64,000 nucleotides of DNA from Flaccisagitta enflata (GCA_965153355.1 OZ231126.1:57784001-57848000); one strand, 5' to 3'; counted from the first letter of the stretch, positions 1 through 19,105 are shown. Made by a program: numbers and translations. Notes: generated by a model not told the origin, from the letters alone.

Positions 1-10
1 AATCATTGAA

Positions 11-24
11 GACAACAACAACAA

Positions 25-55
<31 letters not shown>

Positions 56-73
56 AACAACAACAACAACGGC

Positions 74-166
<93 letters not shown>
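11..166. repeat. (CAA)n microsatellite
   Basis: About 155 bases of CAA with a few CGA units, in the intron that follows the last visible calpain exon. The +strand reading as polythreonine is an artefact. Confidence 0.95.
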
Positions 167-177
167 AAAGTCTTTAC

Positions 178-6484
<6,307 letters not shown>

Positions 6485-6721
6485 CGACCGACACTCGCTT
6501 TAGTTTGTTGTTGGTTTTGTTTGTTTTTTTATCAAACGTCTCTCTTTTATGTTTTGTTTTTTTCTTTTTGTAAATAAAGGTTTGTTTTGTTAAAACGCGT
6601 AAAGAAAGAACTGAGATCCAACTGCTCGCTTGTGTGCTTGATGAATTTTTCGATACTTCAATCTATCGGATGATCATTTGCGGAAGACATGATTAATTGT
6701 TTGATTGGTTTATTGATTGAC

Positions 6722-6754
<33 letters not shown>

Positions 6755-7125
6755 CATTCATTGATTGATTCATTGATTGATTCATTGATTGATTGACAGT
6801 AAAAACATTTGTTAAAAACTGGTTGATTGATTGATTTATTTATTTATAGAGTGATTCAATAATTGCTGAGTTTTCTTCCTATTGTATCGCAGGCTGGGTC
6901 AATTGCTTGAATGCATCGAAAACTCTAATCTTGAGTCGCATCTCTACTTATGAGTTTTTAATTTTCAAATCCCTGTCCGCCTCCTTTGGCTTTATTGGAG
7001 AGGAGACATTGCAAGAAGAAGAAAAAAGGGAAACAAAAAACGAAGATGAGATATAAAAAAGTTGAGCTGATGATAAGAAAATGAATCAAAAACGTAAAAA
7101 AGAAAAACTCCCATGGGATAGAATG

Positions 7126-7126
<1 letters not shown>
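6485..7126. other. Upstream region of the calpain-like gene
   Basis: Expected to hold the promoter and 5' UTR. I see T-rich sequence, a (ATTG)n tract at 6711-6795, and no confident core promoter element. Confidence 0.4.
6711..6795. repeat. (ATTG)n microsatellite
   Basis: Imperfect ATTG/ATTC tetranucleotide tract. Confidence 0.9.
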
Positions 7127-7246
<120 letters not shown>

Positions 7247-7507
7247 TAAAAACTGCAATCAACAATTTCTTAAACAATGCAATTCCGCCTCATAGATTCT
7301 TTTCGTTTCCTTCGCCTCAACGCTCATCATTATCTGCAGAGATGCATCCACGCATCTCTGTTCCTCATAACAAGACAGAGCTGTATGGAAGTTTTGATCA
7401 TACCGATTCAATGCCTAAGGCTCTTAGTATGGAAGTATAAAAGTGCTGGAAATGTAAATTCGCGAACAGGGATCTAAAAAAGACTAGTATATAAAAATAG
7501 TAATAAG

Positions 7508-7750
<243 letters not shown>

Positions 7751-8001
7751 AAGACAGAAAAGCCATTTTTTTTATTCATAATCTACTAGTTAGCTAAGTA
7801 TTTATTTTACTTTGATTTTCTAATTCGATTCTTGAAGATGTAATAATACTTGTCATGTTAACCGATCCTGTAACACTTTTTTCTTGCGTGAAATTATTTT
7901 AAAAATTTCATTCTCATTAAAGTTTTCTTTCCCCTGAAGAAAGTCTATTGGTTCAATGCACAGTAATCATCCCAGGAATCAGGTTGTTTGATCGAAATGC
8001 A

Positions 8002-8027
8002 AAGAAACAAACAAAGAAAGAAAGAAA

Positions 8028-8105
<78 letters not shown>

Positions 8106-8107
8106 AG
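8002..8107. repeat. (GAAA)n microsatellite
   Basis: Pure AAAG tract. Confidence 0.95.
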
Positions 8108-8264
8108 GTGATTGAGAATCAGACAGAGAACACAAATTTCATGTCAAATAAGGCCGTGTCTGTTGAGAGACTTCAATAGTCATGGAGAAATGATTTCATG
8201 CTTTATCCGATGCGTCAATAGTGCATTTCTTTTTCAACCTGTCCGTTAAAATCTTATTTATCTA

Positions 8265-8775
8265 CAGTAGATGTCGTCTAGACTTAGAAATACGGGGGAG
8301 CTCATAACCTGAGTATTAAGAAAGTGAGGGGGCTGATATTTTGCAGGTGTAATGTGTAAACCCTAAAGGGTTGACCATGTGGTATGGTATCCCCCTACGG
8401 CTTACCCGAGGAAAAAAACTTTTAGTATAAAACTATAGGAACAATTAGTTTTTTTTTGCAGAATTTCAGCTTTATCTATTAGCTTGAATAGCAAAACCAG
8501 CCGGGGATTTGAACCTAGAACCTTAGATAAAAAGATCTGTAACTGATAAATCTGAAGTCAAGTGAGTTAACCATTAGACTAACTTCTGAAGCTGATTGGA
8601 TGAAGAGAATTTGATTGAGTGTATTCAAAAGAGTTTTCCATCCACAGAGCTGCCATACCCCATCATCAACCTTTCAGGTCATAAGCATTATACACACACA
8701 GTTTCATTTTAGTTACATAAATGGTATTTAAGATATGAGGGCCCCCGTATTTCTTAGTCTAGACGACATCTACTG
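8265..8775. mobile_element. TA-flanked Tc1/mariner-type MITE
   Basis: Ends CAGTAGATGTCGTCTAGACT and its reverse complement extend to about 34 bases including GAAATACGGGGG. They are flanked by TA (8263-8264, 8776-8777). There is no transposase. The interior contains a tRNA-like stretch on the minus strand. A single matching end survives at about 15735. Confidence 0.85.
8497..8592 (-). other. tRNA-like remnant inside the MITE
   Basis: The minus strand reads TTAGTCTAATGGTTAACTC (A-box-like), then about 60 bases later GGTTCAAATCCCCGGC (B-box/T-loop-like). The acceptor and T stems do not pair well, so it is a pseudo-tRNA or captured SINE head rather than a working tRNA. Confidence 0.4.
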
Positions 8776-8871
8776 TAACTCCGTATATCTCACGTTGCTC
8801 TATAACTAAAAGTGCAGTGATGCATACGGGGCATTGGCTAATCTGTAGCATAAAACTATGAGATTTAATCC

Positions 8872-8980
8872 CGGTGGTTGCTCGTGGTTGCTCAGGGTTA
8901 CTAAGGGTTGCTTGGGGTTACTCAGGGTTGCTTGGGGTTACTCGGGGTTGCTTGGGGTTGCCTGGGGTTGCCTCAGGATT
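8872..8980. repeat. 10-bp tandem repeat GGTTGCTTGG
   Basis: About ten units alternating GGTTGCTTGG and GGTTACTCAG. Confidence 0.85.
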
Positions 8981-9007
8981 GATGCCTTTGTTTGTCATGT
9001 TCGTCAC

Positions 9008-9062
9008 TATGTATGTATGTATGTCACTATGTATGTATGTATGTATGTATGTATGTATGTAG
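9008..9062. repeat. (GTAT)n microsatellite
   Basis: GTATGTAT units with a TCAC break. Confidence 0.9.
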
Positions 9063-9477
9063 GGCGGTAATGTTCGTGTTATTGATAACGTTATTGTAAA
9101 AGTCATAGGGCATCCCAGAAAGGCTGGTTCTGAAGGGTACTTCAAAAAGTTATCAAAAGAGGTATTCCTTTGGGCCTATCGACACCCTCTAGGACCAAAA
9201 TGATTGTTGTTTTATGATTTTTTTGAAAAATGTGCAACGGGTGCCCTCTAATAGATGGCTTACTAACAGAGATTAGCGTTACTGAGCGTCAGTGGTCGGC
9301 CGTTATGGGGTCGTTATATGGTAAAAATCCGCCATTTTATGCCAAGGTCGTTATCCCTTAATAATTGGACATTATTTATATAAGGTTACATATTATCTAA
9401 GTAAAAGGAACAGATTTTGTAAAAGGTTCATTGCATTTGACTCATGAAAATCCTCGTTGTGAAAGATGGACAACATT

Positions 9478-9610
9478 ACCACTATACTTACTATACTTAC
9501 TATGCTTTTCATCCCATACTTACTATACTTACTATACTTACTATGACTACTATTCTTACTATTCTAACTATACTATCTAATTTCTATAATTACCATACTT
9601 ACTATACAAG
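9478..9610. repeat. ACTATACTT tandem repeat
   Basis: Irregular TACTTACTA units. Confidence 0.85.
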
Positions 9611-9699
9611 GCCCTCTTCTATTCATTTCAGTTAGGGTAGAGAGAAGGATATTGTTCCACCTATCATACTTTGGCCTAAACACTGTTAAAAACAAGAGA

Positions 9700-9912
<213 letters not shown>

Positions 9913-10599
9913 CGATCGGTTTCCATGGTGATTTATCCGTTATCCGTTATCCCATATATCCTATCCGTTACACGGATTGCCGGATCTCGATACCTAATCT
10001 CTGCTTACTAAGGAGGCGAAAAACACAAAAAAACGCCAAAATTAGCTACTTTCACCTTGTCTTTATCTCAATTACCCCAGTCCTTTTGCAGTCCTCCTAG
10101 TTGGTACAGCTTCTATAACATATCAACTTGGAAGAGCAACAAGAATTTTTGTTCTGTGCATCAGGTACACTGGATTACATAACTATTGGTGAAGTGAAAA
10201 AAACGCGAAAAACCCAAAAATAACGAAAATCGCAAAAATACACTTATTAAATTTCTTCTTTCTCCTATCCTCAACAATGCTACTCACTAAGGCATTGGGG
10301 GTGTTTCTATTTGCAATGTTATTTGTTTTGGGGCATGGAATCCAACTAAAGTGAAGGATAGTCTTAGATCTTTGTTATATTTTGGCACTGCTTCGCATGA
10401 TTGTGATTGCAAGCGAGAGTAAAAAGAGCAACGGTCTCATTGCCTCTGATCTTTTGAAAAGGGATCAAACTGGATCAGTATTTCTCACAGAAATAGAAAA
10501 TCCTTCAAAGCAATGCTTTACAACCCTGCAGACCTACATATCTTAAGCGGCTAAGCTGACTGCAGATTTAGATTCCCCACTCTGAAACCCTCATGGAAT

Positions 10600-10990
10600 C
10601 ACCCCTTCACCCTCAAACAAACTTTTTGGGCAGCAGCTGCAGAATATTTTTATCAGTTTATTCATGAGGCCATCTGCTTATTTGTCTGCCCCTTCCCTCA
10701 GATGTCAAATTAGCCTCAGGCTCTCAATGTACCCACTTGCACGTATCATCAGCAATTTGGCATCTAATCAGCCCATTCAGGCCTCAAATCAGCTATTTTA
10801 GTTTAGTTAGCTTTATCAGCCTTAAGAGGAGTCACAGCAATTTTCAGCTTTATACAAGCCCTCAGATACCTCATATAGGCCCTCAAAGGTCCATATCAGC
10901 CCTCTTAATCCTTGAATTTACCCTTTCAGGACTGCATGAGCGTTGCGAGTCTTAGATTCAATTTCCCAGACCCTAACTAAGCCTGTAAGG
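10600..10990. repeat. Degenerate TCAGGCCTCA-type minisatellite
   Basis: Loose units such as CAGCCCTCA and CAGGCCTCAAATCAG lie between the arms of the 4.5 kb element. They are of the same type as 12530-12770 and 63560-63800. Confidence 0.55.
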
Positions 10991-11215
10991 CCTTGAATCA
11001 GATCTCTAGCCTAATGCTAGTATGGACACATCATGGTCTTCTTAGTTCTCACCAGTTTAAACAGGTCTCAATCATATGCCTTCTCACTTCTCAGTTCTCA
11101 CCATTTTAAACGGGTCTCAATCATCTGCATTAAGCTGAACATGTTCAATCAGAATTCTTCCTTGGGTCAATAGGACTTCATCCACTTGGGGACTGCTGCC
11201 CTGCATACTCTCACT

Positions 11216-12043
11216 TAGGGCTGAGTCGAGGATTTCATATTTTTCCTCGATGATAAATTGCCTGAAATCTTATTCCTCGAGGAATCCTCCAGCATTTTCG
11301 AGGATTTTCTATCAGCATTTTATAATTGATTACAAATAACTTTTCTACCCCTTAGTTCTAACAAGGCCAAGTAGGCCAATAAGGTGCGATGTGTGGATCG
11401 TCGAACGAATGCGTTACCCGACCAACCAACCGACAGACCAACCGATGGACACAGCCAGTTATAGAGGTGCTTTGTCGCACCTAAAAAGAAAGAACTGGTA
11501 ACGCAATGGGACTTGTTTTTCTTTCAAACTTTATAGACTAACATGTTTCAAAGCAGGCCACAAACAAATCTAATCTTTTTTCAGTTTTATAGCCAAAAAG
11601 AAGTAACATCATTTGTCTCAGAGGATCATGAGTTCTTCTTTTAGACTGGATCGTAATTTAGTCACAAACATCCCAGCTGCAATGTAGAGATCGCATGCTT
11701 TCTTGAGCAATTCATTTTTTGTTGGATAATCAAGAGACGCCTCAACCGGTGAAGATGACGAGAAAAGACGAAGGAGACCGGAAATGCTGGAATTTCTTCT
11801 TTCCAACAATCGAATATTCAAGATTTCGCCATTTTTCATGCAAACGGCGACATGCTTTCCTCAACAGATTTAGCTATAAATTCAATGACCGAGTCGGGAT
11901 TAAGCAGATTGACGTCAATCTTTGACATTTCAAGAGATTAAAGTTTGATGGTTCCCTCCGAGGATTTTTGCTTTCCTCGAGCAAGCAATGCAAAATTTTT
12001 CCTCGATTAATCATCGAGCAATTAATTGCTCGACTCAGCCCTA
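11216..12043. mobile_element. hAT-type element with near-perfect 8-bp duplication
   Basis: Ends TAGGGCTGAGTCGAG and CTCGACTCAGCCCTA are flanked by CTCTCACT (11208-11215) and CTCTCACA (12044-12051). The subterminal regions are rich in CCTCGA. A minus-strand open frame at 11618-11839 (LDYPTKNELLKKACDLYIAA) may be a transposase scrap, but I cannot assign it. It carries a C-type hairpin element at 11361-11486. Confidence 0.82.
11361..11486 (+). mobile_element. Terminal-hairpin element, C type
   Basis: ACAAGGCCAAGTAGGCC (hairpin GGCC/GGCC), AATAAGGTGCG, (GACCAACC)n, GACACAGCCAGTTATAGAGG, then hairpin AGGTGC/GCACCT read on the opposite strand. Nested in the hAT element. Relatives lie at 38497-38606 and 55112-55235. 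Confidence 0.7.
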
Positions 12044-12106
12044 CTCTCACATTCACAATCATCCATGCATGATCAAGGCCTAAAATATGACATGGATCTA
12101 ATACTA

Positions 12107-12332
12107 TTTTTATTTGCGGACACGCAACTCTCAGAGGCTTTGTCCAACAGTCCGTCAGTCTGTCCATCTGTCAGTCTGTCCATTGGTCCATAATGATTGA
12201 GTAGGAAAGTGGGAAAATGCGCATTCTAGAGACTTTTTGTGCATGTTTGTGAGAGAGGGTTGGGGTGCGGATGGGGGTAGGATGCCCCTGCCTACCCGTC
12301 CGCAATGATATGTGACCCCGCATCACTTGTTT
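12107..12332 (-). mobile_element. Terminal-hairpin element, GTGAC variant
   Basis: Reversed copy: it ends GTGACCCCGCATCACTTGTT and contains CTGCCTACCCGTCCGC and GTCCGTCAGTCTGTCC. Confidence 0.65.
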
Positions 12333-12524
12333 AAGATTTGAATACTTTGCTTCAAATCAAGTAAAATTGCAAATGGATACACCACTACCACCTCAGTGGG
12401 TAGCATTTTTAGACACCCCACTTTGTCTATCCATCTCTAATTCCATCAGTAAGCCGATTGGTTGGTTCATCCAACCCCTTTGAAGTTCATATTCTAGCCA
12501 TATAGCTCATATCTCAGCCTTGAG

Positions 12525-12770
12525 GCCCATATTCTAGTCTCAAGGATCAAATCCCAACCTAAAGACTAAAATCCCAGCCTTGAGACTCAAATCCTAGCCT
12601 CAAGGCTCAAATCACAACCTCAAGGCTCAAATCTCAGCCTCAAGGCTCAAATCCCAACCTCAAGCTTCACATCCCAGCATCAAGGCTCAAATCCCAGCAT
12701 ATTGGCTCAAATCCCATTATTGATGCTCAAATTCAAGCCTAGTGCTGCAAAACCTACCAAGCATATGTCA
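12525..12770. repeat. 20-21 bp minisatellite TCAAATCCCAGCCTCAAGGC
   Basis: About eleven imperfect units. The next sequence, GGCCCCTTCAGGGCCACTGC, is the signature of the foldback family at 45292-46012. Confidence 0.8.
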
Positions 12771-13989
12771 TTGGCCCCTTCAGGGCCACTGCCCCTCTCT
12801 CCATTACGCATTCACATACACTCACATAGGGGCAATGGGTACTGATGGCCATCCAACACTTTTGCTACTATTTTTTTGGCGTTTTTGAGCGTTTAGAACC
12901 CACTGCTCCTGCCCAAATGCCCAAGTGACCTTCTATATCAGTGCCCCTGCCCACCCACACAAGACTAGGGTAGCCGTGTATCCGACCTTGTTGAGTCAAA
13001 AACAGATCAACAAGTAACACTGGGTTACAATACTGTAGCAGATGGGTAGGCAGGGGCGTCCAACCTCCACATCCCATGCCACCCTCCCTTAGACATAAGC
13101 CAAAAGCTTCTAAAGCACTGAAATTTTTATTTCTAGACTTTTTTCTAAGGACTCAGGGATTCATGGATAGACAAAGCTAATGGTGACTCAAGGTCATAAA
13201 GCTGTTGCAGCTCACATAATGGTCAAATGAATGGGGTGAGTGAGGATAAGTTGATTGATATGGTCAAGAAGGAATTTTAGTAATTTTCTTTATTTTTGCG
13301 TGTTTTGACTGTACGAATAGTGATGTAATCAAGGGTATTTGATGATCTGAACCAAAATTTTTGTTTTCCATAAAAGTTCATCTATTAAAGAAGCTGTACC
13401 AGCTAGGATAACTGCTATAGGACTGGGGTAATTAAGATTAAGAAAAGATTTAAACAGCTAATATATGCGTTTTTTTGCAATTTTCGCGATTTTTGCGTCC
13501 TTAGCAAGCGATTTATCAGAGGGCACCCGTTGCACATTTTTCAAAAAAAGCATAAAACAACAATCATTTTGGTCCTAGAGGATGTCGATGGTCAGTTTAA
13601 GAAACCTCTTTTATACTTTCATGATAATGCATTCTGTCTGGGATGTCCTAATAAAAAGAGAACAACGCAACCCAAGAGGGAAAAGCGCTCATTTCCTAAA
13701 ATTTTCATATTTTTCTTTCACGACAAGATAGTCCGACGGGCTTTTCAGTTCGAAATTTGGGCTTTAAGGTGATCTTTGTGTGACGGCCCTGAGGTACCCT
13801 TGTCCAACATTCAAGGCGGGAAAAAGGTTCACCCAGAAAATGATCTTAGAATTTTATCACCAACTTTTCATGTTATATCTAAAGATGAAATTCGTTTGAT
13901 CTAAAGATGATAATCGTTTGATCATCTAAACCAAAGAATCTATCAATTCGCGGTTTTCTCAGATTACCCATTCCCTTTGATGGGAAAAA

Positions 13990-14236
13990 CAAGTGACGCG
14001 GGGTCACAATATCGTTGCGGACGGGTGGGCAGGGGCATACAACCCCCATCCACATCTCCCCCCCTACACAAACATACACAAAAAGTATCAAAAACGCTCA
14101 TTTACCCACATTTTGACTCGATCATCACAGATGGACCGACGGACCAACAGACCGACGGATCGACGGACCGACGGACCGACGGACCGACGGACCGACGGAC
14201 AAAGCCTCTTATAGAGTTGCGTGTCCCCAACTAGAA
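13990..14236 (+). mobile_element. Terminal-hairpin element, B type with GTGAC hairpin
   Basis: AAGTGACGCGGGGTCAC, then GCGGACGGGTGGGCAGGGGC, a (GGACCGAC)n core at 14130-14199, CTCTTATAGAG and an end CCCCAACTAGAAA. Confidence 0.75.
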
Positions 14237-14956
14237 ATCATCATTGACGGTGCAAACAAGCAACACCTTTTGTTTCGCAGCCTACCTGCCAACCTTTGAA
14301 GACCGTCACACTGGAGTGGTTCACATAGCAGAGTTGGGAGTATTCCTTCACCCTAGTTAAATAATGTTGAAGAATAAAAATGATAAAAGATTACCATTTC
14401 TTTTTTTTAATCTTTGTATAGTTTTATTACTAAAAGATTAATTTTTTGTTTTAGAAAATTATAATATATCAGAACATAAGCTATGAAAGAGATTATAAAA
14501 AAGGCAAATCAATAATTCTATAAAAAGTAAATATTAGTAATAACTAAATCAAAGAGTGTCAGCATATTGTGTTATCCCATTGCTTAATGCAAATAACGTC
14601 CTCCAAAACAATTTGCTAAAAAACAGAAGATGAATGATTTTTGATAAAAAAAAATTCTTAAAATTAATTATTCCACAATGGATAAAAAATGTGGGAAGAA
14701 ATAACCAACTTTTGCTGTGTGAAGCACCCAACCGTGACACCCACACTTCAACCATCAGAATATGCATCTGCCAACACTATATCAAAGCCTAATTAGAGCC
14801 TGCCGGCCTTTGAAGACCGTCGCACCCACATTCCAACTGTCAATTTGATATGCGCATCTACCAACACTAAGACAAAGACTAAGTGAGAGCCTGCAGGCGT
14901 CTCAAGACCGCAACATCCACATTCCAACTTTCAGTGAAATATGCGCATATCTCAGA
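14236..14956. other. Intergenic, AT-rich
   Basis: I see AT-rich sequence, with two similar phrases (TTTGAAGACCGTC at 14297 and 14809; TGCGCATCTACCAACACTA). No gene is recognised. Confidence 0.5.
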
Positions 14957-15211
14957 AAACAAGGTCATTAGACCTAAGTCGCGTGCGTCGGCACTTTCAA
15001 AAAATGTCAGGCAGACAGACGGACACAATTTTCTTTTTCAAAAGCACTTTTTAAAAGGCGTTTTACACCTCCAATTTTCTTCTCTGCCATTCAGAGCCGT
15101 CAAAAACGTGATAAAAAGCCTTATAAACGACTTTGTGACGGACCGACCGACCGACCGACGGACCGACCGACAAAGTGGCTTATAGAGTCGCGTAGCACGC
15201 GACTAAAAAAC
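14957..15211 (+). mobile_element. Terminal-hairpin element, GGTC/GACC variant
   Basis: Starts AACAAGGTCATTAGACC, has the GACCGACCGACGG core at 15139-15170 and ends GTCGCGTAGCACGCGACTAA, a hairpin. Confidence 0.65.
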
Positions 15212-15719
15212 ATCGCACCCATCAACAACGACGTAAGCTTTCGTGATTGTGCACCACGGTCGATCACGTAGAGAAACTGAAAACGCATCTTTAGGATGCC
15301 GAAAATAAACACGTACAGCTATACGTTATTCCCCGAACGAGACGTAAACGAAAATGTTGCACAGGCGGTTTAAATGAACAACAGCCTAAACTGGAGGAAG
15401 TAATCTTAATTTCATTTTACAAACTTCATATTTGTAATCATTGGTGTAGGGGAGTATAAAGCTAGAGCACATCCAGGACAATTTCAAGCCCAACATTGAT
15501 TGCAAGCCCGTCAAAATAAATCCATACTTTGCCTTTTATTAAGCCATTTCTTTTTTTTTTTTTTCCTTTCCTCCGTTTCCGTCTCCACCATTTTTCTACT
15601 GAAGTCTCAGAGCGGACGGATGGACAGACGGACGGTTACTAGCTCAATGGACAGGGACGGCCACGGAAGTCCTAGAAGTCCCTTGTCCTACACTAATGCT
15701 TGAAATACAAGTAAATAAT

Positions 15720-15790
15720 TGCTGTTTGTATTCAGTAGATCTCGTCTAGACTTGAGATAATGGGGGCAAGCATTATGAAAAAGACAAATG
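15720..15790. mobile_element. Solo end of the 8265-type MITE
   Basis: CAGTAGATCTCGTCTAGACT plus GGGGGC matches the inverted end at 8265. I see no partner. Confidence 0.5.
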
Positions 15791-15939
15791 AAGCTAGGGG
15801 AATGATTTTTGGAATATAAAGTTTATAAACTATTCTTTCAGAGGCATCATGTGTATGGTGACGAATTAATGATGGAATACAGACTTCACATATAGGTTCA
15901 CATACATTTATTTCAGTTGATTTTTTATTTTTGCATGCG

Positions 15940-16182
15940 ACTTCATAACTCTCAAAGTCGGTCCGTCCATCCGTTGGTCGGTACCACTTGGTTTAATGGC
16001 ATTTACAGGCCATTTCTTTGTCACTGCTCCAGCTCAATTTTTTAAGTCTATTTCATCACTGACCTAACGCATGCGAAGAGGGTAGGTTTTTGCGAGCACC
16101 GCACCGGTTAGCCAATTTCACCACTGCCCCCGCCCAACCGCACATTTTTGAGTAGCCGTGTTTCCGGCCTTGTTTCTTCATT
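15940..16182 (+). mobile_element. Terminal-hairpin element, A type, degraded
   Basis: GCATGCGACTTCATAACTC, (GTCCGTCC)n, CCGCCCAACCGCAC, ending GTAGCCGTGTTTCCGGCC. Confidence 0.6.
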
Positions 16183-16289
16183 TTTACACTATCTATAACT
16201 TTAAGGAAATCGAACACCCACGAAGAAAGGCTTGTTTTCGATCGTTCGAACGTATGCAAAAGCTCATGTCCGTCTGTCATGCTCATTTC

Positions 16290-16611
16290 TTTTTAGCCAC
16301 ATGCTACGCGAATCTACTCCCCGCTTTGTCCGTCCGACGGTCCGTCGGTTCGACGGTTCGACGGCCACACTTTAATAATTCAATTTTTCCGGCGTTAACC
16401 GGTAGTTTTTGCATTACTGCTCCTGCCCAAATGTATGCTTAGCCTTTTTCACCACTGCCCCTTCTCACTCGCACGTGACTTAGGACGGCGAGCATTCGCA
16501 GGCAACATTTACTGTTTTACCTTAATTTTTAACGATAGTAGAACAATGATGATGCCACAAACATTTTCATTCAGATGCTCGCCGTCTTAGGTGGCCGTGT
16601 ATCCGGCCTTG
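16290..16611 (+). mobile_element. Terminal-hairpin element, A type, interrupted
   Basis: Starts TTTTTAGCCACATGCTACGC and ends GGCCGTGTATCCGGCCTTGT. Between 16483 and 16592 it is split by a ~110 bp insert with inverted ends TTAGGACGGCGAGCAT / ATGCTCGCCGTCTTAGG. Confidence 0.7.
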
Positions 16612-16629
16612 TTACTACTTAAGTTTATC

Positions 16630-16722
16630 TCTCATTCATTCATTTATTCATTAATTCATTCATTTATTCATTAATTTATTCATTCATTCATTCATTTATT
16701 CATTCATTCATTCATTCATTGA
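16630..16722. repeat. (ATTC)n microsatellite
   Basis: TTCATTCA units with TTTATT variants. Confidence 0.9.
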
Positions 16723-17022
16723 GACTGATAGACGGATAGAAGGGCACATAAACAAAAGGAAAGACAAACAGAAAGACAGACAGGTTGACAGAAAGACAGA
16801 TAATGACTGTTGTCGGAGCGTGCATTATCGCTTATCTGTTTACCTGCTGACTAAACCGAACCGACGTTTAGTTCCGTCTAATGTTCTCTCCCCTTCTAAT
16901 TAGCGCCCCCTCTTTTGAGTAAAAATTTAAAAAACAATATTCCCAAAATAATTTAATATGTAACCACTAACTAAAAAAAGTAACCATTTTCATTCAAAGT
17001 TATCAATCTTTTTACAGTTATA

Positions 17023-18865
17023 CCAGTAATGGCGGCTGTCGCCGTGAGGAAAAAAGTCGTAAGCATTGATCATTTTTCACCAAGCTTTTATCTTCAATTA
17101 TGGCAATTTTTTTATTTATTAGATTAAAACAAGAGCAATTGCATATATTGATTGCACTGTAAATCAGAGAAAAATAGGACTGAGCCAAATGAGCTAGATG
17201 AGCTAAAATACTAAAAATCACTCAACCAGATAACCACCTATGCTCACTGACATACTTTTGTGTATTTGCATGCTTACATCAAAACATTAATCTATCCCCT
17301 TAAAGTAAAAAAAAAGATTGAGCTAAATGAGCTAAATGAGCTAAAATACTCAAAAACACCCTCACAGATGAGCAGCTATGTTCACTGACATGCTTTCTTG
17401 CATTTGCATCCTCAAAAATGTATCAAAACCTTTATTTATTTATCGCATTTGAAGTCAGAAAAAAAAGACTTGAGCTAAATAAGCTAATTGAGCTAAAATG
17501 CTCAAAAACAAGCTCACAGATGAGCAGCTATGGTCATAAACATGTTTTCTTATATTTGCAACCTCAAATAAACATAACTACTAGCCTGTACTGAAATGAC
17601 TAAAACAAAAAAATTGAAATTCTACGAGCAGTTCATGTTGTGGAGCTGTCTTGGGTCTCTATTGTAATCATTTTCAGCTTTAAAAGTTTACATCTTGGTT
17701 TCCGCGCCTTACCTTGAACTTCCCATGGGTCAATAGGAAACTAAATATTTCAAATTAATCAAATCAAAATATTGACTGCAGATTTGAAATCTGCATGAAT
17801 AACTGTCTGTTGAAAGTGCTTTTCTTTTTTCTAAATTCCTTTGGGATCATTATCAAAATCCACACTAAAGATTTTTAAAAAAGGTAAGTTCAACAATTTT
17901 ACAAAGAAATTAAAAGGAAAGGTATGTTTTGCGATATTTGACAGCACTTTTGACCACCTTCTACACGCTTTTCATTTTATAAGAACATGGATTTTTAAAG
18001 TAAGCCTCAGCGTTTTTATTTTCAGCCCCTTTTAGAGGCTCAAGCTTTCTTAACATGTTCTTATTTTTGAATTAGATAATCTCTTTATTCATATATCTAT
18101 ATTATTATAAAAGTTTGTTTTTTAAGCAATTGTAAAAAAAAATGTTTTCATTAGATAAAAAGAAGTGTAAGATTAATATTTAATAGATAATGAATTATCA
18201 TTTTAGAAAGCATTATCAAAATATCCATCATTCATGGTTTTTCATCTTATGTTACTACTTTTTTTAAAAAATTATATTCTTATCTTCAAATCTGAGGCTC
18301 AGCATGTTCTTAAGATGTTCTTATTTTTTGGCCAAATCTGAGGCTGATGTGATGACAGTTTTTTCTGTAGATTCCAAATCTGCAGTCAGAATTGGAATTT
18401 GAGAACTTTGAAATTTTGGATTTTCTATAGGGGTAGGGTTTATAGAAGGTTAGGCGCGGCTACCTAAACATAGAATTTCAAAGCCAATAATGATTTCAAT
18501 AGAAGCCTGAGACAGTCCCACAACATGATCTGCTTGTGGAATGTTAATTTTGTTGCCTTTAGTCATTCAGGTACAGGCTAATATCTACACACGCTTTATT
18601 GATCCTGCTTCAAACCATGAAAAATAAAAAAAAAATTCAAGTTGAATTTTTTCTGAATAAAAAATGTAACGCAAAAAGTATTTTTTGTAAAGCATTCTGC
18701 TTGGCGCCAAATGAAAGAGAATTAACAAATTTACTCACCCAGTCAATTTTGTCAGATGGTGCAATCGGTCAATCGAGATGCTCAACTTTCCCATAAGAAA
18801 ATGAAAACCATTTTTCTCTAGAATATGTCAAAAAGTCGGAGACTGACTTCGACTTTTTTCCCCGA
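17023..18865 (-). mobile_element. Helitron-like element copy 1, interrupted by a hAT element
   Basis: Read on the minus strand it begins TCGGGGAAAAAAGTCGAAGT and ends CGGCGACAGCCGCCATTACTGG, a hairpin then CTGG. Host A precedes it and T follows. The interior has about 150-170 bp tandem units containing TGAGCTAAATGAGCTAAA and CTCACAGATGAGCAGCTATG. 17582-18580 is an insertion. Confidence 0.72.
17582..18580. mobile_element. hAT-type foldback element nested in a Helitron-like copy
   Basis: Ends TAGCCTGTACTGAAATGACT and its near reverse complement (AGTCATTCAGGTACAGGCTA), flanked by ATAACTAC and ATATCTAC (7 of 8). The arms continue inward (GTTGTGGAGCTGTC; GCGCCTTACC / GGTTAGGCGC). It is absent from the other three host-element copies. 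Confidence 0.75.
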
Positions 18866-18954
18866 TTACATTTTCATCACGCTCTGCCAGAGGAGCTGAT
18901 TGTGTTGCAGCGCGCAGCCTGCTGCTTGGAAGACAAGCAGTTATCTAGGAAAAT

Positions 18955-19105
18955 TTCAGAGAAAGAAGAAGGGAAGGAGAGGAAGAAGAAGAAGAGGAAG
19001 AAAAAGAGGAAGAAGAGAAAGAAGCAGAAAGAGAAAAAAAAAGAACAGTAAGAAGAAGAGGAAGAAGAAAAACAAAAAAGAAAAAGAAAAAGAAGAACAA
19101 GGCCA
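18955..19105. repeat. AAG/AGG purine tract
   Basis: Irregular GAAGAAGAGG strand. Asymmetric purine sequence, no coding sense. Confidence 0.85.

Noticed and set aside
8497-8592. Working tRNA gene
   Set aside because: A- and B-box-like motifs are present but acceptor and T stems do not pair and the spacing is too long. It is kept only as a tRNA-like remnant.
11618-11839. hAT transposase gene
   Set aside because: Only about 70 residues, no dimerisation or catalytic motif I can recognise, and ends at a low-complexity region.
12525-12770. CRISPR-like regular repeats
   Set aside because: Imperfect 20-bp units directly abut one another, as in a minisatellite.
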